From Nocardiopsis sinuspersici (GTDB lineage: Bacteria; Actinomycetota; Actinomycetes; Streptosporangiales; Streptosporangiaceae): 64,000 nucleotides of DNA. The stretch spans positions 274,691 to 338,690 of the forward strand of contig VWVT01000009.1 of assembly GCA_008638415.1 (NCBI GenBank). Direction: 5' to 3'. Position numbers and translations under genes: made by a program. A model generated the notes under the pieces. It had not been told where the DNA came from and ran no database searches. It saw only the letters and a program-made list of their open reading frames with translations. Shown piece after piece: positions 15,510-26,689 of this stretch (the first letter of the stretch is position 1; each line of letters opens with the position of its first letter).

Positions 15510-15704
15510 CTAGAGATGCTGGAGCTTCACGCCCCGGAGGAAGGACGCCCAGGCGCCGGCGGAGTACGCCACATGGCCGAGACCGCGGTTCTGGGTGTCA
15601 CGCACCAGCGTGCTCTCCCCCTCCGCCACCTCGACACAGCTTCCCTGCCCCGAGCTGTAGCTGCTCTTGTGCCACAGGGGTCCGTCGTGACCGTGTCTAT
15701 CCAT
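15510..15704 (-). CDS. DUF397 domain protein
   Basis: A 64-aa protein with the whole DUF397 pattern: WHKSSYSSGQGSCVEVAEG, then VRDTQNRG, then FLRGVKL. DUF397 proteins are almost confined to filamentous actinomycetes. They are typically encoded next to an XRE-DUF5753 regulator, with which they act as a pair in developmental control (WhiJ/AbaA-type clusters). Here the ATG at 15704 overlaps the end of the XRE gene by 8 nt; a TTG three bases earlier is possible. The C-terminal 92 bp are the source or sister of the fragment at 14504-14595. Confidence 0.9.
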   Translation of the reverse strand: MDRHGHDGPLWHKSSYSSGQGSCVEVAEGESTLVRDTQNRGLGHVAYSAGAWASFLRGVKLQHL

Positions 15705-16512
15705 CAATGCTCTTCCTGACCTTCCTGAGCAGTTCCACGCTGGCCTCCATCGACAGCGCCTCGGCCTGGAGGAAGCCGAAGGTGGTCATGCACCTCTGCA
15801 CCACTTCCTGATCCTCCATCAGCACCTCACCGGCCGCGTATTCAGCGGATGCCAGCGGCGGATTGTCGGGGAAAGTGTAGATCCGGAATGGGCCCGCCGT
15901 CCCGTGATGGTGTCGAACGTCCGAGGGCACGACCTGAAACCGGATCTTGCCCCGCTGCACGAGGTCGAGTACGCAGTCCAACTGCGCCGCCTGGGTGCGT
16001 TCGTCACCGATGACGCGGCTCAGGACGAACTCCTCCACCACCATAGACACCAGCGGCGAGTGTCCCTTCTCCAGGATGTCCTGACGCGCCATCCGGGCGT
16101 CGACCATCTGGTCCACCTCGTCGTCCGAGGCCCACGGCAGGGCGTCCCGAATGGTGGCCTTGGCGTACTCGGCGGTCTGGATCAGGCCGGGAACGAGCTG
16201 GCACTGGTACTCCCGCAGCTCGGAAACCCGCTGTTCAATTTCGGGGACCTGTTCGTACCAGATTGGCAGCGAATCAGGCGTATTGGCCTTTTCATAAGCG
16301 CGTTCGAACCACCCGTTGGCGTTGAGTGCCTGGTCGAGTCGGCGGGCCTGGGCATGGGTCATCCCGCGCTTGCCGTTCTCCCAGGCCGATATCTGGGCGG
16401 GAACGACTCTGGCGTACGGCGCCAGCCCCGCCTGCGTCATCTGGGCCCTCCGGCGGAGCACCCTCAACTCGGTTCCCAACCTGCGCCATTTCGGCTTGCC
16501 GCGTCGTTCCAC
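15697..16512 (-). CDS. XRE family regulator with DUF5753 domain (WhiJ-like)
   Basis: A 271-aa protein. Residues ~1-70 are an XRE helix-turn-helix (ELRVLRRRAQMTQAGLAPYARVVPAQISAWENGKRGMTHAQARRLD). Residues ~90-265 are the DUF5753 sensor domain, with EYQCQLVPGLIQTAEYAKATI, VVEEFVLSRVIG and FRIYTFPDNPPLASAEY. The family includes Streptomyces WhiJ, a repressor of development relieved by its small DUF397-type partner. The partner gene overlaps its 3' end. A divergent HATPase gene begins 274 bp away, so XRE, DUF397 and HATPase together form the conserved triad. Confidence 0.9.
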   Translation of the reverse strand: MERRGKPKWRRLGTELRVLRRRAQMTQAGLAPYARVVPAQISAWENGKRGMTHAQARRLDQALNANGWFERAYEKANTPDSLPIWYEQVPEIEQRVSELREYQCQLVPGLIQTAEYAKATIRDALPWASDDEVDQMVDARMARQDILEKGHSPLVSMVVEEFVLSRVIGDERTQAAQLDCVLDLVQRGKIRFQVVPSDVRHHHGTAGPFRIYTFPDNPPLASAEYAAGEVLMEDQEVVQRCMTTFGFLQAEALSMEASVELLRKVRKSIDG

Positions 16513-16637
16513 TCGTCCACCCGCTCAACCGGAGGAAAACCAGTTCGCCCACTCTCCTACAGGCAAACAACCGGCAACAACCAATTCACCAGTTGCTCAC
16601 CAACCTGGTTGCTTTCCTGGAGTTCGACCCCCGGAGC

Positions 16638-16659
16638 GTCCATGGTGTTGTCCATGGAC
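16638..16659. promoter_or_regulatory. Candidate operator: repeated GTCCATGG palindromes
   Basis: GTCCATGGT (16638-16646) and GTCCATGGAC (16650-16659) repeat with a 12-bp period in the divergent region between the XRE regulator and the HATPase gene. Each contains the palindrome CCATGG. An additional imperfect pair, ACCAGTTG and CAACCTGGT, lies near 16588-16609. Position makes them plausible sites for the XRE protein; this is inference. Confidence 0.4.
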
Positions 16660-16785
16660 ACGCGACGACCGGACGGCAACCGCTCTCGGAGGCGTCCGTG
16701 CTGCTCAGAGCGCGTCCGAGGCCAGCGAGGCGCTCTCCTCCCGCGAGGACGGGCGATCCGGGAAAGAGGGGTTCGGGTGGGATCA

Positions 16786-17358
16786 GTGATCCGTATGCAG
16801 CAGCGCAAAGATATCCCGGAGGGGAGTTCGCCGGAGGAGAACCAGGCCACCAGGTTGCCCCGCCGCACGACCGACCCCCGCGACCGCGCGGCGATCCTGG
16901 TGGAACCGGCCCCCGCAGACCCGGGCCACTCCCTGACCCTCGCCGGGGTTCCCGGGCAGGCCGCCGTGCTCCGGCGCCGGATCGCCTCGGCCGCCTCGCT
17001 CCCGCCCCGGTCGGCCGAGCTGGTCCAGGAACTCGTCAGCGAACTTTTCAACAATGCGGTCACACACTCGCGCAGCGGGTGCAAGGATGGCGAAGTGGCC
17101 GTCACGCTGCACCGTCTACGGGGGCGGGTACAGGTGAGGGTCACCGACCAGGGGCCGCACACTCCCGGGGCGGCCACGCCGCACCTGCGGCCCCTGGACG
17201 CCTCTTCCGAGGGCGGCAGGGGGCTGCGGCTGGTGGCGGCGCAGGCCAGCAGGTGGGGGACACTGCACGAGGACGGCCGAACGACGGTGTGGTTCGAGCT
17301 GGACCGGCGGCCCGCCCGCGGTCGCGGCTCCCTTCCCGGCTCCGCCGTCGGTGGGTGA
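16786..17358 (+). CDS. Anti-sigma-regulatory-factor-like ATP-binding protein (HATPase_c)
   Basis: A ~190-aa RsbW-like GHKL protein. After ~55 unstructured residues it shows LVQELVSELFNNAVTHSRSG (N-box with E and N), VRVTDQGPHTP (D-x-G box) and EGGRGLRLVAAQASRWG (G-box). It is a better-preserved ATP site than the copy at 13165. The start is GTG 16786, after GGTGGG, or ATG 16795. It is divergent from the XRE-DUF397 pair and is the third element of that module. A small hypothetical gene follows 7 bp later. Confidence 0.85.
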   Translation: MIRMQQRKDIPEGSSPEENQATRLPRRTTDPRDRAAILVEPAPADPGHSLTLAGVPGQAAVLRRRIASAASLPPRSAELVQELVSELFNNAVTHSRSGCKDGEVAVTLHRLRGRVQVRVTDQGPHTPGAATPHLRPLDASSEGGRGLRLVAAQASRWGTLHEDGRTTVWFELDRRPARGRGSLPGSAVGG

Positions 17359-17365
17359 GGCGGCG

Positions 17366-19717
<2,352 letters not shown>

Positions 19718-20314
19718 TCAGCGGAAGCTCGGACCCTCCTCCAGGATCTCCCGCACGTCGGGCCACTCGGCCTTGAGCACCGAGTAGTACACCGCGTCCC
19801 GGCGGTGCCCGTCGGGCATGGGGTTGTAGCCGCGCAGCACGCCCTCCTCCGTGGCGCCGATGGCGCGCAGGCCCCGGCGGGCGCGCTCGTTGAGCACGTC
19901 GGTCTTGAACTCGACCCGTTCGACGCCCATCTCCTCGAAGGCGTGCCGCATCAGCAGGTACTTCGACCAGTGGTTGATCCCGCGCCCGCGGAACTCGCGT
20001 CCCAGCCAGGAGCTGCCGATCTCCAGGCGCAGGTCCTCCTCGGCCATGTTGCTGTAGCTCGTGCTGCCCGCGACGCGCCCACTCGCCTTGTCCGTGATGG
20101 TGAACGTCGTGCGTTTCCCGCCGTCACTGGCGGCCAGGTAGGAGTAGAAGAACCGGACGAAGCTCGCCTCGTCCTCCACACGGGTGACGAAGTGCGTCCA
20201 GATGTCGGGGTCCATGGCCTGTTCCCGCCACCCCTCGCGGTCCGTCTCCACCAGTGGGGTGAGCATCACGTGCTCGGTCTCCAACTGGACTCGCGACTGC
20301 TCGGACCACGACAT
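19718..20314 (-). CDS. GNAT family N-acetyltransferase (RimJ/RimL-like)
   Basis: A 198-aa acetyltransferase: N-terminal VQLETEHVMLTPLVETDREGWREQA, acetyl-CoA loop region IGSSWLGREFRGRGINHWSKYLLMRHAFE, then VERVEFKTDVLNERARRGLRAIGATEEGVLRG. These are RimJ/RimL-type features, a group that acetylates protein N-termini, amino acids or antibiotics. The glycine loop R-G-R-G-I is intact. The ATG at 20314 has a perfect GGAGGAGT site, ruling out the longer upstream frame. It stands alone, and its substrate cannot be told from sequence. Confidence 0.85.
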   Translation of the reverse strand: MSWSEQSRVQLETEHVMLTPLVETDREGWREQAMDPDIWTHFVTRVEDEASFVRFFYSYLAASDGGKRTTFTITDKASGRVAGSTSYSNMAEEDLRLEIGSSWLGREFRGRGINHWSKYLLMRHAFEEMGVERVEFKTDVLNERARRGLRAIGATEEGVLRGYNPMPDGHRRDAVYYSVLKAEWPDVREILEEGPSFR

Positions 20315-20430
20315 GGGCACTCCTCCGGTATACGTCGTTATGTCCGTTGTGGATTGTAGTGTCGAGCAACGAACCGGTAGGCAGGTGGGGCACCTCACAT
20401 GATCCGACCAGTCCGGCCTGTCCCGGCCCG

Positions 20431-20480
20431 CCGCCGGTCGGAGCCGGTCGGAGCCGGTCGAAGCCGGTCGAAGCCGGTCG
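20431..20480. repeat. Five tandem copies of a 10-bp unit
   Basis: The unit (G/A)AGCCGGTCG repeats at 20441, 20451, 20461 and 20471 after one divergent copy at 20431. Two copies start with GA and two with AA. It lies between the divergent GNAT and winged-helix genes. The 10-bp period places every copy on the same face of the helix, but no binding protein is implied by sequence alone. Confidence 0.8.
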
Positions 20481-20602
20481 GAGAAGCGCACCGGAGCGGA
20501 GCTCGCGGGGGCGTCCCGTCCCGGTCGGGCGCCGCGGTCCGTCCTGTCGGACCCGGTCGGTAGTGTTCCCCCACTGACCGGTAGCCCTGGAGGAACCGAG
20601 CG

Positions 20603-21718
20603 ATGGCCGCCACCGACACCGTCCTCTCACGGCGTGCGCTGAACCGCGCCACCCTCGCACGCCAGTTCCTCCTCCGGCGGGTGGACCGGCCGGTCACCGA
20701 GGTCGTCGACCACCTGGTCGGCCTCCAGGCGCAGACCACGCACACCTGGTACGTCGGCCTCCAGAGCCGGATCGAGGACCTCGACCCCCACACGGTCGGG
20801 GGCCTGCTCACCGACGGCGAGCTCGTCCGTCTCCCGCTGATGCGCTCCACCCTCCACCTGGTCACGCCGCAGGACTGCCGCCGTCTGCGCTCCACGGTCC
20901 AGGACGCCATCGCCGGGGACCTCGCGCGCAGCAGCCACGGGAAGGCCACCGCGGGAGTCGACCTGGACGCCGTCGTGGACGCCGGCCGCGCCCTCCTGGA
21001 GAAGGCGCCGCTCACCCCCTCCGAGCTGGGCGCCCGCCTGGCCGAGCGGTGGACGGACACGCCCGCGAACGACCTCGCGTACGTGGTCCGCTGCCTGCTC
21101 CCGGCCGTCCAGGTGCCCCCGCGCGGGGTGTGGGGCGCCTCCGGGGCGCCCGCGCTCGCGCCCGCCGACGTCTGGACCGGGCTGCCCATGGACGCCGAGC
21201 CGGACCCGGACACGCTCGTGCTCCGCTACCTGGCCGCGTTCGGCCCCGCCACCGTGAGGGACGTGCAGGCGTGGTCGGGGCTGACCCGGCTGCGCGGGGT
21301 GGTGGACCGCCTGCGCGAGAGGCTCGTGGTCCTGCGCGGTGAGGACGGCGCCGAACTGTTCGACCTCCCCGGCGCCCCGCGCCCGGGGCCGGACGTTCGT
21401 GCGCCCGTGCGCTTCCTCTACGACTTCGACAACCTGCTGCGCGGCCACGCCGACCGTAGCCGGGTCGTCTCCGCCGAGAACCTGAGGCGGCTCACCTCGC
21501 GCAACGGGATGCCGCCCGCCACGGTGCTCGTCGACGGCGAGGTGCGCGGCGCGTGGAAGGTGGTCCGGGAGAGGGGGAGGGCCGCGCTGGAGGTGACCCC
21601 CTTCGCGCCGTTCGGGAGCGCCGGCCGCGAGGAGGCGGAGTCGGAGGGCCTGGGGCTGCTGGGGTTCCTGGTGCCCGACCACGAGGGGCACGAGGTCCGG
21701 TTCGCCCGGCCCGCCTGA
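20603..21718 (+). CDS. Winged-helix DNA-binding domain protein (YcaQ/AlkX-like, HTH_42)
   Basis: A 371-aa protein of the HTH_42 family: ARQFLLRRVDRPVTEVVDHLVGLQAQTTHTWYVGLQSRI, LVRLPLMRSTLHLVTPQDC, YLAAFGPATVRDVQAWSGL, and FLYDFDNLLRGHADRSRVV, then VLVDGEVRGAWKV. Members related to E. coli YcaQ and Streptomyces AlkX are DNA glycosylases that unhook interstrand crosslinks or excise bulky alkylated bases. The QxQ motif of characterised YcaQ-type enzymes is matched by GLQAQTTH. A DNA-repair role is therefore likely but unproven. It appears monocistronic. Confidence 0.85.
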   Translation: MAATDTVLSRRALNRATLARQFLLRRVDRPVTEVVDHLVGLQAQTTHTWYVGLQSRIEDLDPHTVGGLLTDGELVRLPLMRSTLHLVTPQDCRRLRSTVQDAIAGDLARSSHGKATAGVDLDAVVDAGRALLEKAPLTPSELGARLAERWTDTPANDLAYVVRCLLPAVQVPPRGVWGASGAPALAPADVWTGLPMDAEPDPDTLVLRYLAAFGPATVRDVQAWSGLTRLRGVVDRLRERLVVLRGEDGAELFDLPGAPRPGPDVRAPVRFLYDFDNLLRGHADRSRVVSAENLRRLTSRNGMPPATVLVDGEVRGAWKVVRERGRAALEVTPFAPFGSAGREEAESEGLGLLGFLVPDHEGHEVRFARPA

Positions 21719-22117
21719 CCCCTGGGGCCGCGCCGCTTCCCCCGGTCGTCCGAGGCCCGTCTCAGATCGGCTCGGACCGACTCACGGGCCGGCTCACGGG
21801 TCGGCTCGCGCACTCCCGGGTCCACCTTCACGGGAGCCGCCCCGGACCGCCCCCGCCCGCCGCTCTCGAAGCGCCTCGTGCCCCTCGGCCGGCGTCCCGG
21901 GCCGTTCTCACCCGGGCCCTCTCACCCGGATCGTCCCGGGACGTCTCAGGCCGCGCCCCGGAATGCCCCCGGCCGTCCCCGTCGGGCTTTCACGGACCGG
22001 CCCGGGTCGCGCCCACCCACTGAAACAAGCCCGGTTTATACCCTTTTTTCCGGTGTCCACCATGGAGGCATGTAGCCAGACCTCGGACACTACGTGTGGG
22101 TATGGAAGGATTCACGA
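21719..22117. other. 399-bp intergenic region
   Basis: The left two thirds are GC-rich with short imperfect repeats (CGGCTCAC/CGGCTCGC near 21790-21812) and encode nothing convincing. The right end (22025-22060) is AT-richer (GGTTTATACCCTTTTTT) and probably carries the promoter of the gene at 22118. Confidence 0.5.
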
Positions 22118-23989
22118 GTGACCGAAGAGTTCCGCGCCGCGTTCCAACGTGTGCTCGACACCGCAGCCAACCAGGCACCCGACTTTCCGGCGGCCGTGCA
22201 CGACGTGTTCCGGCTGTCCTCCCAGGTGCCCGTGGAAGAACTCGCCACCGCCCTGGAGGCGCTGGCGCCGGTTCTGAGCGACACCGAACCCCTCGCGGGA
22301 ATCGCGGCCGATCTCGCCGTCCTCGCCGGCGCCCTGGTGGAGTCCGGGGCGCCCGCAGGGCAGGTGGGGCTGGAGGTGCTGCGCCAGCTCGGCAGCTACG
22401 GCCAGGCCGCGGCGGCGTTCATGCACGCGTGGGACAAGACGGGCGGCGGACCGCCGCCCTCGCCCAACGACGTGTCCGAAGCCGACGAGCAGCGGGTCGA
22501 GGAGGTCCTCGGGGACAACGCTCCCCTGGCCACAGCGGGCTGGTGGACGTCGCTGCGCTACGGGCTGGCCGCCAAGGCCATGCTGGGCGACCCCGGAATG
22601 CGCGCCGCCGTGCGCGCCGACTCCAGCGCGCTGGAGGGGCTCACCCAGATCGTGCACGCCCTCTCCACGCAGCTCAGCGAGTTCGTCGAGCTGAACGAAC
22701 TGCTGCGGATGGCGGAGGCGGACACCCTCCTGGTGATGGAACGGGCCTCGTGGCGGGGGTTCCGTGTGCGCTTCGACGGGATCGGCGACAACTTCCAGTT
22801 GCACACGCTGCTCGCGGACGCGCTGATCGGCAAGGAGGGCCGGATGGTGCCGGGCACCCGGCCCGACCCCCGGTGGACCGCCGCGTGCCTGGACGCCCCC
22901 GCCGACCCGCTGGCCGACGTGGTGCGCGGCGAGTGGGACCTGGTCGGCGGCGACGGCACGTGGGTGGGCAACGAGGCCTACCCCGGGGACATCCCGGTGG
23001 TGGACGGCGAGCGCGTGCTGGTGCTGGAGCCGCAGTCGCTGACCCACTCCTGGCGCGCCGGCCGCAGGCACCCGCACATCACGGGGTCGCTGGAGGTCGT
23101 GGAGGAGCTGAGCCACGGGGAGGTGGCCGCCTGGTGGTCGCGGATCCACCCGGCCGGTGCGGTGCGGCACCCGATGGCGCCGCCGATCGAGCACGACGAG
23201 ACCGGAACCCACCGGGCGCCCCGCCACTTCGGGGTGGCCGCACACTTCGCCGAGGTGGACTCGGGGCCGATGTCGGCGGCGTTCAAGGCCCTGGACGCGG
23301 AATCCGAGGAGGACCCCCTGGCCGAGGCCGGCGCCGCTCCGGAGTGGCCGCCGGTCCATCCGCCCTCGCCGGAGCACCGGGACGAGCCTGTGGCGACGCA
23401 CGAGGCACCCGAGCAGTGGGGAACGGGAACACCGCTGGGCTACCGGGACGACCCCGCCACGGCGGAGGAAGGGCCTGGACCGAGCCCGTGGGGAACACCG
23501 CTGGGTCACCAGGACCAGTCCGCCGCCCTGGAGGAGGAGCCCGGCCCGAGCCCGTGGGGCATGCCGCCGGTCCATCCGCCCTCGCCGGAGCACCGGGACG
23601 AGCCTGTGGCGACGCACGAGGCACCCGAGCAGTGGGGAACGGGAACACCGCTGGGCTACCGGGACGACTTCGCCGCGGCGGAGGAGCCCGGGCTGAGCCC
23701 GTGGAGGTCCCCGGAGGCACCCGAACCACATCCGTGGGCCGAGCCGTCGGCCCCTCCCCCCGAGCCCGTGGAGGCCCCGGAGGCGAGGCACGAGGCGAGG
23801 CACTCCACGAGACCGGTGGGGGACGCGGAGCCGGGGCACCGGGCACGGCACTCCGCGAAACCGCCGGAGGACGTCGACGACCGGCGTCCCGGCGCGCACC
23901 TGCTGCCGCCCATGCCCCCGGGCGTCTCGGACAGTTGGTCGTGGGCGCCCGGCTGGAAACGGCCCGCACAGCCCGACTCCGAGCACTGA
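22118..23989 (+). CDS. Large repeat-containing protein of unknown function
   Basis: A 623-aa protein. The N-terminal ~380 residues are folded and acidic: a helical block (EEFRAAFQRVLDTAANQAPDF...) and a region with WWTSLRYGLAAKAML. A mixed block follows, with FRVRFDGIGDNFQLHTLLADALIGKEGRMVPGTRPDPRW. The C-terminal ~240 residues are disordered, rich in Pro/Glu/His/Trp, with two perfect copies of a 35-residue repeat (PPVHPPSPEHRDEPVATHEA...GYRDD). I recall similar N-terminal domains only as actinobacterial hypotheticals. The GTG at 22118 has AAGGA six bases upstream; an earlier in-frame GTG at 22094 lacks a site. No signal peptide. Confidence 0.75.
   Translation: MTEEFRAAFQRVLDTAANQAPDFPAAVHDVFRLSSQVPVEELATALEALAPVLSDTEPLAGIAADLAVLAGALVESGAPAGQVGLEVLRQLGSYGQAAAAFMHAWDKTGGGPPPSPNDVSEADEQRVEEVLGDNAPLATAGWWTSLRYGLAAKAMLGDPGMRAAVRADSSALEGLTQIVHALSTQLSEFVELNELLRMAEADTLLVMERASWRGFRVRFDGIGDNFQLHTLLADALIGKEGRMVPGTRPDPRWTAACLDAPADPLADVVRGEWDLVGGDGTWVGNEAYPGDIPVVDGERVLVLEPQSLTHSWRAGRRHPHITGSLEVVEELSHGEVAAWWSRIHPAGAVRHPMAPPIEHDETGTHRAPRHFGVAAHFAEVDSGPMSAAFKALDAESEEDPLAEAGAAPEWPPVHPPSPEHRDEPVATHEAPEQWGTGTPLGYRDDPATAEEGPGPSPWGTPLGHQDQSAALEEEPGPSPWGMPPVHPPSPEHRDEPVATHEAPEQWGTGTPLGYRDDFAAAEEPGLSPWRSPEAPEPHPWAEPSAPPPEPVEAPEARHEARHSTRPVGDAEPGHRARHSAKPPEDVDDRRPGAHLLPPMPPGVSDSWSWAPGWKRPAQPDSEH
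23347..23668. repeat. Exact 106-bp direct repeat inside the coding sequence
   Basis: Positions 23347-23452 and 23563-23668 are identical (period 216 bp). They encode the duplicated 35-residue segment of the protein above. The intervening 110 bp contain shorter related pieces (PWGTPLGHQD, PWGMPPV). The nucleotide identity implies a recent slippage or recombination event. Confidence 0.9.
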
Positions 23990-24104
23990 CCGAAACCCCG
24001 CCCTCCACATGACATGTGTCATGCCGCCGAGCTGCTGACTCTCACACCGATCCGCTGATTCCCACGACTACGCGCAGAGCGCACGATCCATGAGACTCGG
24101 TCAT

Positions 24105-24926
24105 ATGGCGACGACAGAGAACGGCGACCGCACGGACGAGGACCCGGCGGTCCGGCAGACAGGACCGGAGTCCCCACGGGAGGCCGGGGACCTCCCGACG
24201 AAGGAGGAGCGGGAGAGGGAGAGGGAGCAGAGGAAGAAGGAGGAGGCCCAGGCCGCCCTCCGTGCCCTGAAGCCCTGGCAGGGGAAGGCCACACGGCAGG
24301 ACAAGGCCCTGATGGCCGCCTTCTTCGGGCTCCCCCTCTTCTTCATGGCCATGACGCCGTTCAAGCCCTTCCTGATCGCCCACCACCCGGTTCTGCTGGA
24401 GTTCGTCACCGGCAGCACCTCGGCGATCGGTGCGGCCGCGGCCTTCTCCCGGGTCGGTGACCTACCGATGTGGCTCGTCGTGGTGGCGGGCGTCTTCGGC
24501 AAGGTGAAGCTCGACTGGCTGTTCTGGTGGGTGGGCCGGCGCTGGGGCCGCGGCATCGTGAACCTCCTCGCCCCGGGCGAGAAGGCCCAGCGCTTCGCCG
24601 ACGGGGCGCAGAGCATGAACCCCTGGATCATCAGGGTCGCCCTCCTCCTCAACTACGTGCCGGGCGTCCCCTCCGCCCTCGTCCACGTCATCGCGGGCTG
24701 GACCGGGATGCGCCTGGCGGCCTTCATGGCCCTGGACGTCGTCGGCGCCCTGCTCCTCACCGCGACCGTGGCGTCCGTCGGCTACGCGGCGGGGCAGACC
24801 GGGGTCGACATCGTCCTCATGGTCGACAAGTACGCCCTCTGGGTCTCCATCGGCATCATCCTGCTCATGGCCTTCGTCCCCGCGATCAAGAAGAACCGGG
24901 CCGCCAAGGCAGCGGCGCGGGGCTGA
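24105..24926 (+). CDS. Membrane protein with DedA/VTT-like features
   Basis: A 273-aa protein. The first ~65 residues are hydrophilic and highly charged, with a KEEREREREQRKKEEAQ coiled-coil-like stretch. They are followed by about five hydrophobic segments: FFGLPLFFMAM, LPMWLVVVAGVFGKVKLDWLFWWVGRRWG, NPWIIRVALLLNYVPGVPSALVHVIAGWTGMRL, ALLLTATVASVGYAAG and ALWVSIGIILLMAFV. The pattern 'FGKVKLDWLFWWVGRRWG...R...NYVPGVP' resembles DedA/SNARE-associated (VTT) lipid-scramblase-type proteins. Starts at 24090 and 24105 are both possible and neither has a good ribosome site. Confidence 0.72.
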   Translation: MATTENGDRTDEDPAVRQTGPESPREAGDLPTKEEREREREQRKKEEAQAALRALKPWQGKATRQDKALMAAFFGLPLFFMAMTPFKPFLIAHHPVLLEFVTGSTSAIGAAAAFSRVGDLPMWLVVVAGVFGKVKLDWLFWWVGRRWGRGIVNLLAPGEKAQRFADGAQSMNPWIIRVALLLNYVPGVPSALVHVIAGWTGMRLAAFMALDVVGALLLTATVASVGYAAGQTGVDIVLMVDKYALWVSIGIILLMAFVPAIKKNRAAKAAARG

Positions 24927-25167
24927 CCGCGCTGGACCGGCACCATGGGAAACCGGGGCCGGGAACGGGGACGCCCCCCGACCGCGCCGCCCGCCCGACC
25001 GGGTGTGACCTGCGGCGACCGGGCGGCATCGCGGAAAGTGAGTGCGGGAAAGCGCCTGGTCACCCACGTGCGGCGGGCACACGACTAGGCTGGCGTTCGG
25101 CAATCCGACAACCCGGGCAAGCCGACTGCGCTGGGTGCGTCACAAACACACTCAAGGAGATCCCGTC

Positions 25168-26568
25168 ATGGGACAGCGACACTTCGATCTGGTGGTTCTC
25201 GGCGCGGGGCCCGGTGGCTACGTCGCCGCCGTCCGCGCGGCACAGCTCGGCCTGGAGACCGCCGTCATCGAGGAGAAGTACTGGGGCGGGGTCTGCCTCA
25301 ACGTGGGCTGCATCCCCTCCAAGGCCCTGCTGCGCAACGCCGAACTCGCCCACCTGTTCCACAACGACGCCGACCTCTTCGGCATCAGGGTCGACGGCAA
25401 GGTCGAGTTCGACTTCGGCAAGGCCCACAGCCGCAGCCGTGAGGTGGCCGACGGACGCGTCAAGGGCGTCCACTACCTCATGAAGAAGAACAAGATCACC
25501 GAGATCGACGGGCGCGGCACCTTCACCGACGACCACACGATCCAGGTCGACGGCAAGGACGGCGCCGAGACCGTCACCTTCGACCACGCGGTGATCGCGG
25601 CGGGTTCCTCCACCAAGCTGCTGCCCGGCACCGAGCTGTCCGAGCGGGTCGTCACCTACGAGGAGCAGATCCTCACCGACACCCTTCCCGAAAGCATCGT
25701 CGTCGCCGGCGCGGGCGCCATCGGCGTGGAGTTCGCCTACGTCCTGGCCAACTACGGCGTGGACGTCACCATCGTCGAGTTCCTCGACCGCATCGTGCCC
25801 ACGGAGGACGAGGAGGTCTCCAAGGAGCTGGCCCGGGCCTACAAGAAGCTCGGCGTCAAGCTCATGACCTCCACCCGCGTGGAGTCGGTCGAGGACACCG
25901 GCCAGGGCGTCCGGGTCACCGTCAGCAGCGACGGCAAGGAGCAGACCCTGGAGGCCGACAAGCTCCTCCAGGCCATCGGCTTCGCTCCCAACGTGGAGGG
26001 CTACGGCCTGGAGAAGACCGGCGTGGAGCTGACCGAGCGGGGCGCCATCGCCATCGACTCCCGGGGCCGCACCAACGTCCCGCACATCTTCGCGATCGGC
26101 GACGTCACCGCCAAGCTCATGCTGGCCCACACCGCCGAGGCCATGGGCATCGTCGCCTCCGAGACCATCGCGGACGCGGAGACGCAGGAGATCGACTACA
26201 GGTTCATCCCGCGCGCCACCTACTGCCAGCCGCAGATCGCCAGTTTCGGCTACACCGAGAAGGAGGCGCGGGAGGCCGGTTTCGACGTCCAGGTCGCCAA
26301 GTTCCCGTTCATGGCCAACGGCAAGGCGCACGGCCTCGGGGACACGCGCGGTTTCGTCAAGATCCTCTCCGACGGCAAGTACGGGGAGTTCCTGGGCGCC
26401 CACCTGATCGGCCCGGACGTCACCGAGCTGCTGCCCGAGCTGACCCTGGCCCAGCAGTGGGACCTGACCGTGCACGAGGTCGCGCGCAACATCCACGCCC
26501 ACCCGACGCTCAGCGAGGCGGTCAAGGAGGCCGTGCACGGCCTCGCCGGTCACATGATCAACATGTGA
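25168..26568 (+). CDS. lpdA: Dihydrolipoyl dehydrogenase
   Basis: The E3 component of 2-oxoacid dehydrogenase complexes reoxidises dihydrolipoamide with NAD+. The 466-aa protein has the FAD site [21 protein letters not shown], the redox-active disulphide [13 protein letters not shown], the NAD site [20 protein letters not shown] and [19 protein letters not shown]. It also has the C-terminal dimer-interface HAHPTLSE (active-site His/Glu). The ATG at 25168 has AAGGAGAT ideally spaced. It stands alone, without E1/E2 genes, as is usual for the housekeeping Lpd of actinobacteria. Confidence 0.96.
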   Translation: MGQRHFDLVVLGAGPGGYVAAVRAAQLGLETAVIEEKYWGGVCLNVGCIPSKALLRNAELAHLFHNDADLFGIRVDGKVEFDFGKAHSRSREVADGRVKGVHYLMKKNKITEIDGRGTFTDDHTIQVDGKDGAETVTFDHAVIAAGSSTKLLPGTELSERVVTYEEQILTDTLPESIVVAGAGAIGVEFAYVLANYGVDVTIVEFLDRIVPTEDEEVSKELARAYKKLGVKLMTSTRVESVEDTGQGVRVTVSSDGKEQTLEADKLLQAIGFAPNVEGYGLEKTGVELTERGAIAIDSRGRTNVPHIFAIGDVTAKLMLAHTAEAMGIVASETIADAETQEIDYRFIPRATYCQPQIASFGYTEKEAREAGFDVQVAKFPFMANGKAHGLGDTRGFVKILSDGKYGEFLGAHLIGPDVTELLPELTLAQQWDLTVHEVARNIHAHPTLSEAVKEAVHGLAGHMINM

Positions 26569-26689
26569 GGGCCGGGATCCCGGGAAGCGCCGCCCGCGCG
26601 ATGGGGACACCGGGAACTTGCTAGGTTTCCTGTGTCCCCCGCCGGGGTCCCTCCCGTCGCCCGGCACTCCCCCGACCCGAAAGCCACCC

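Noticed and set aside
14504-15609. Composite transposon explanation for the 92-bp repeats
   Set aside because: No transposase, no terminal inverted repeats and no target-site duplication are visible; a partial gene duplication explains the data.
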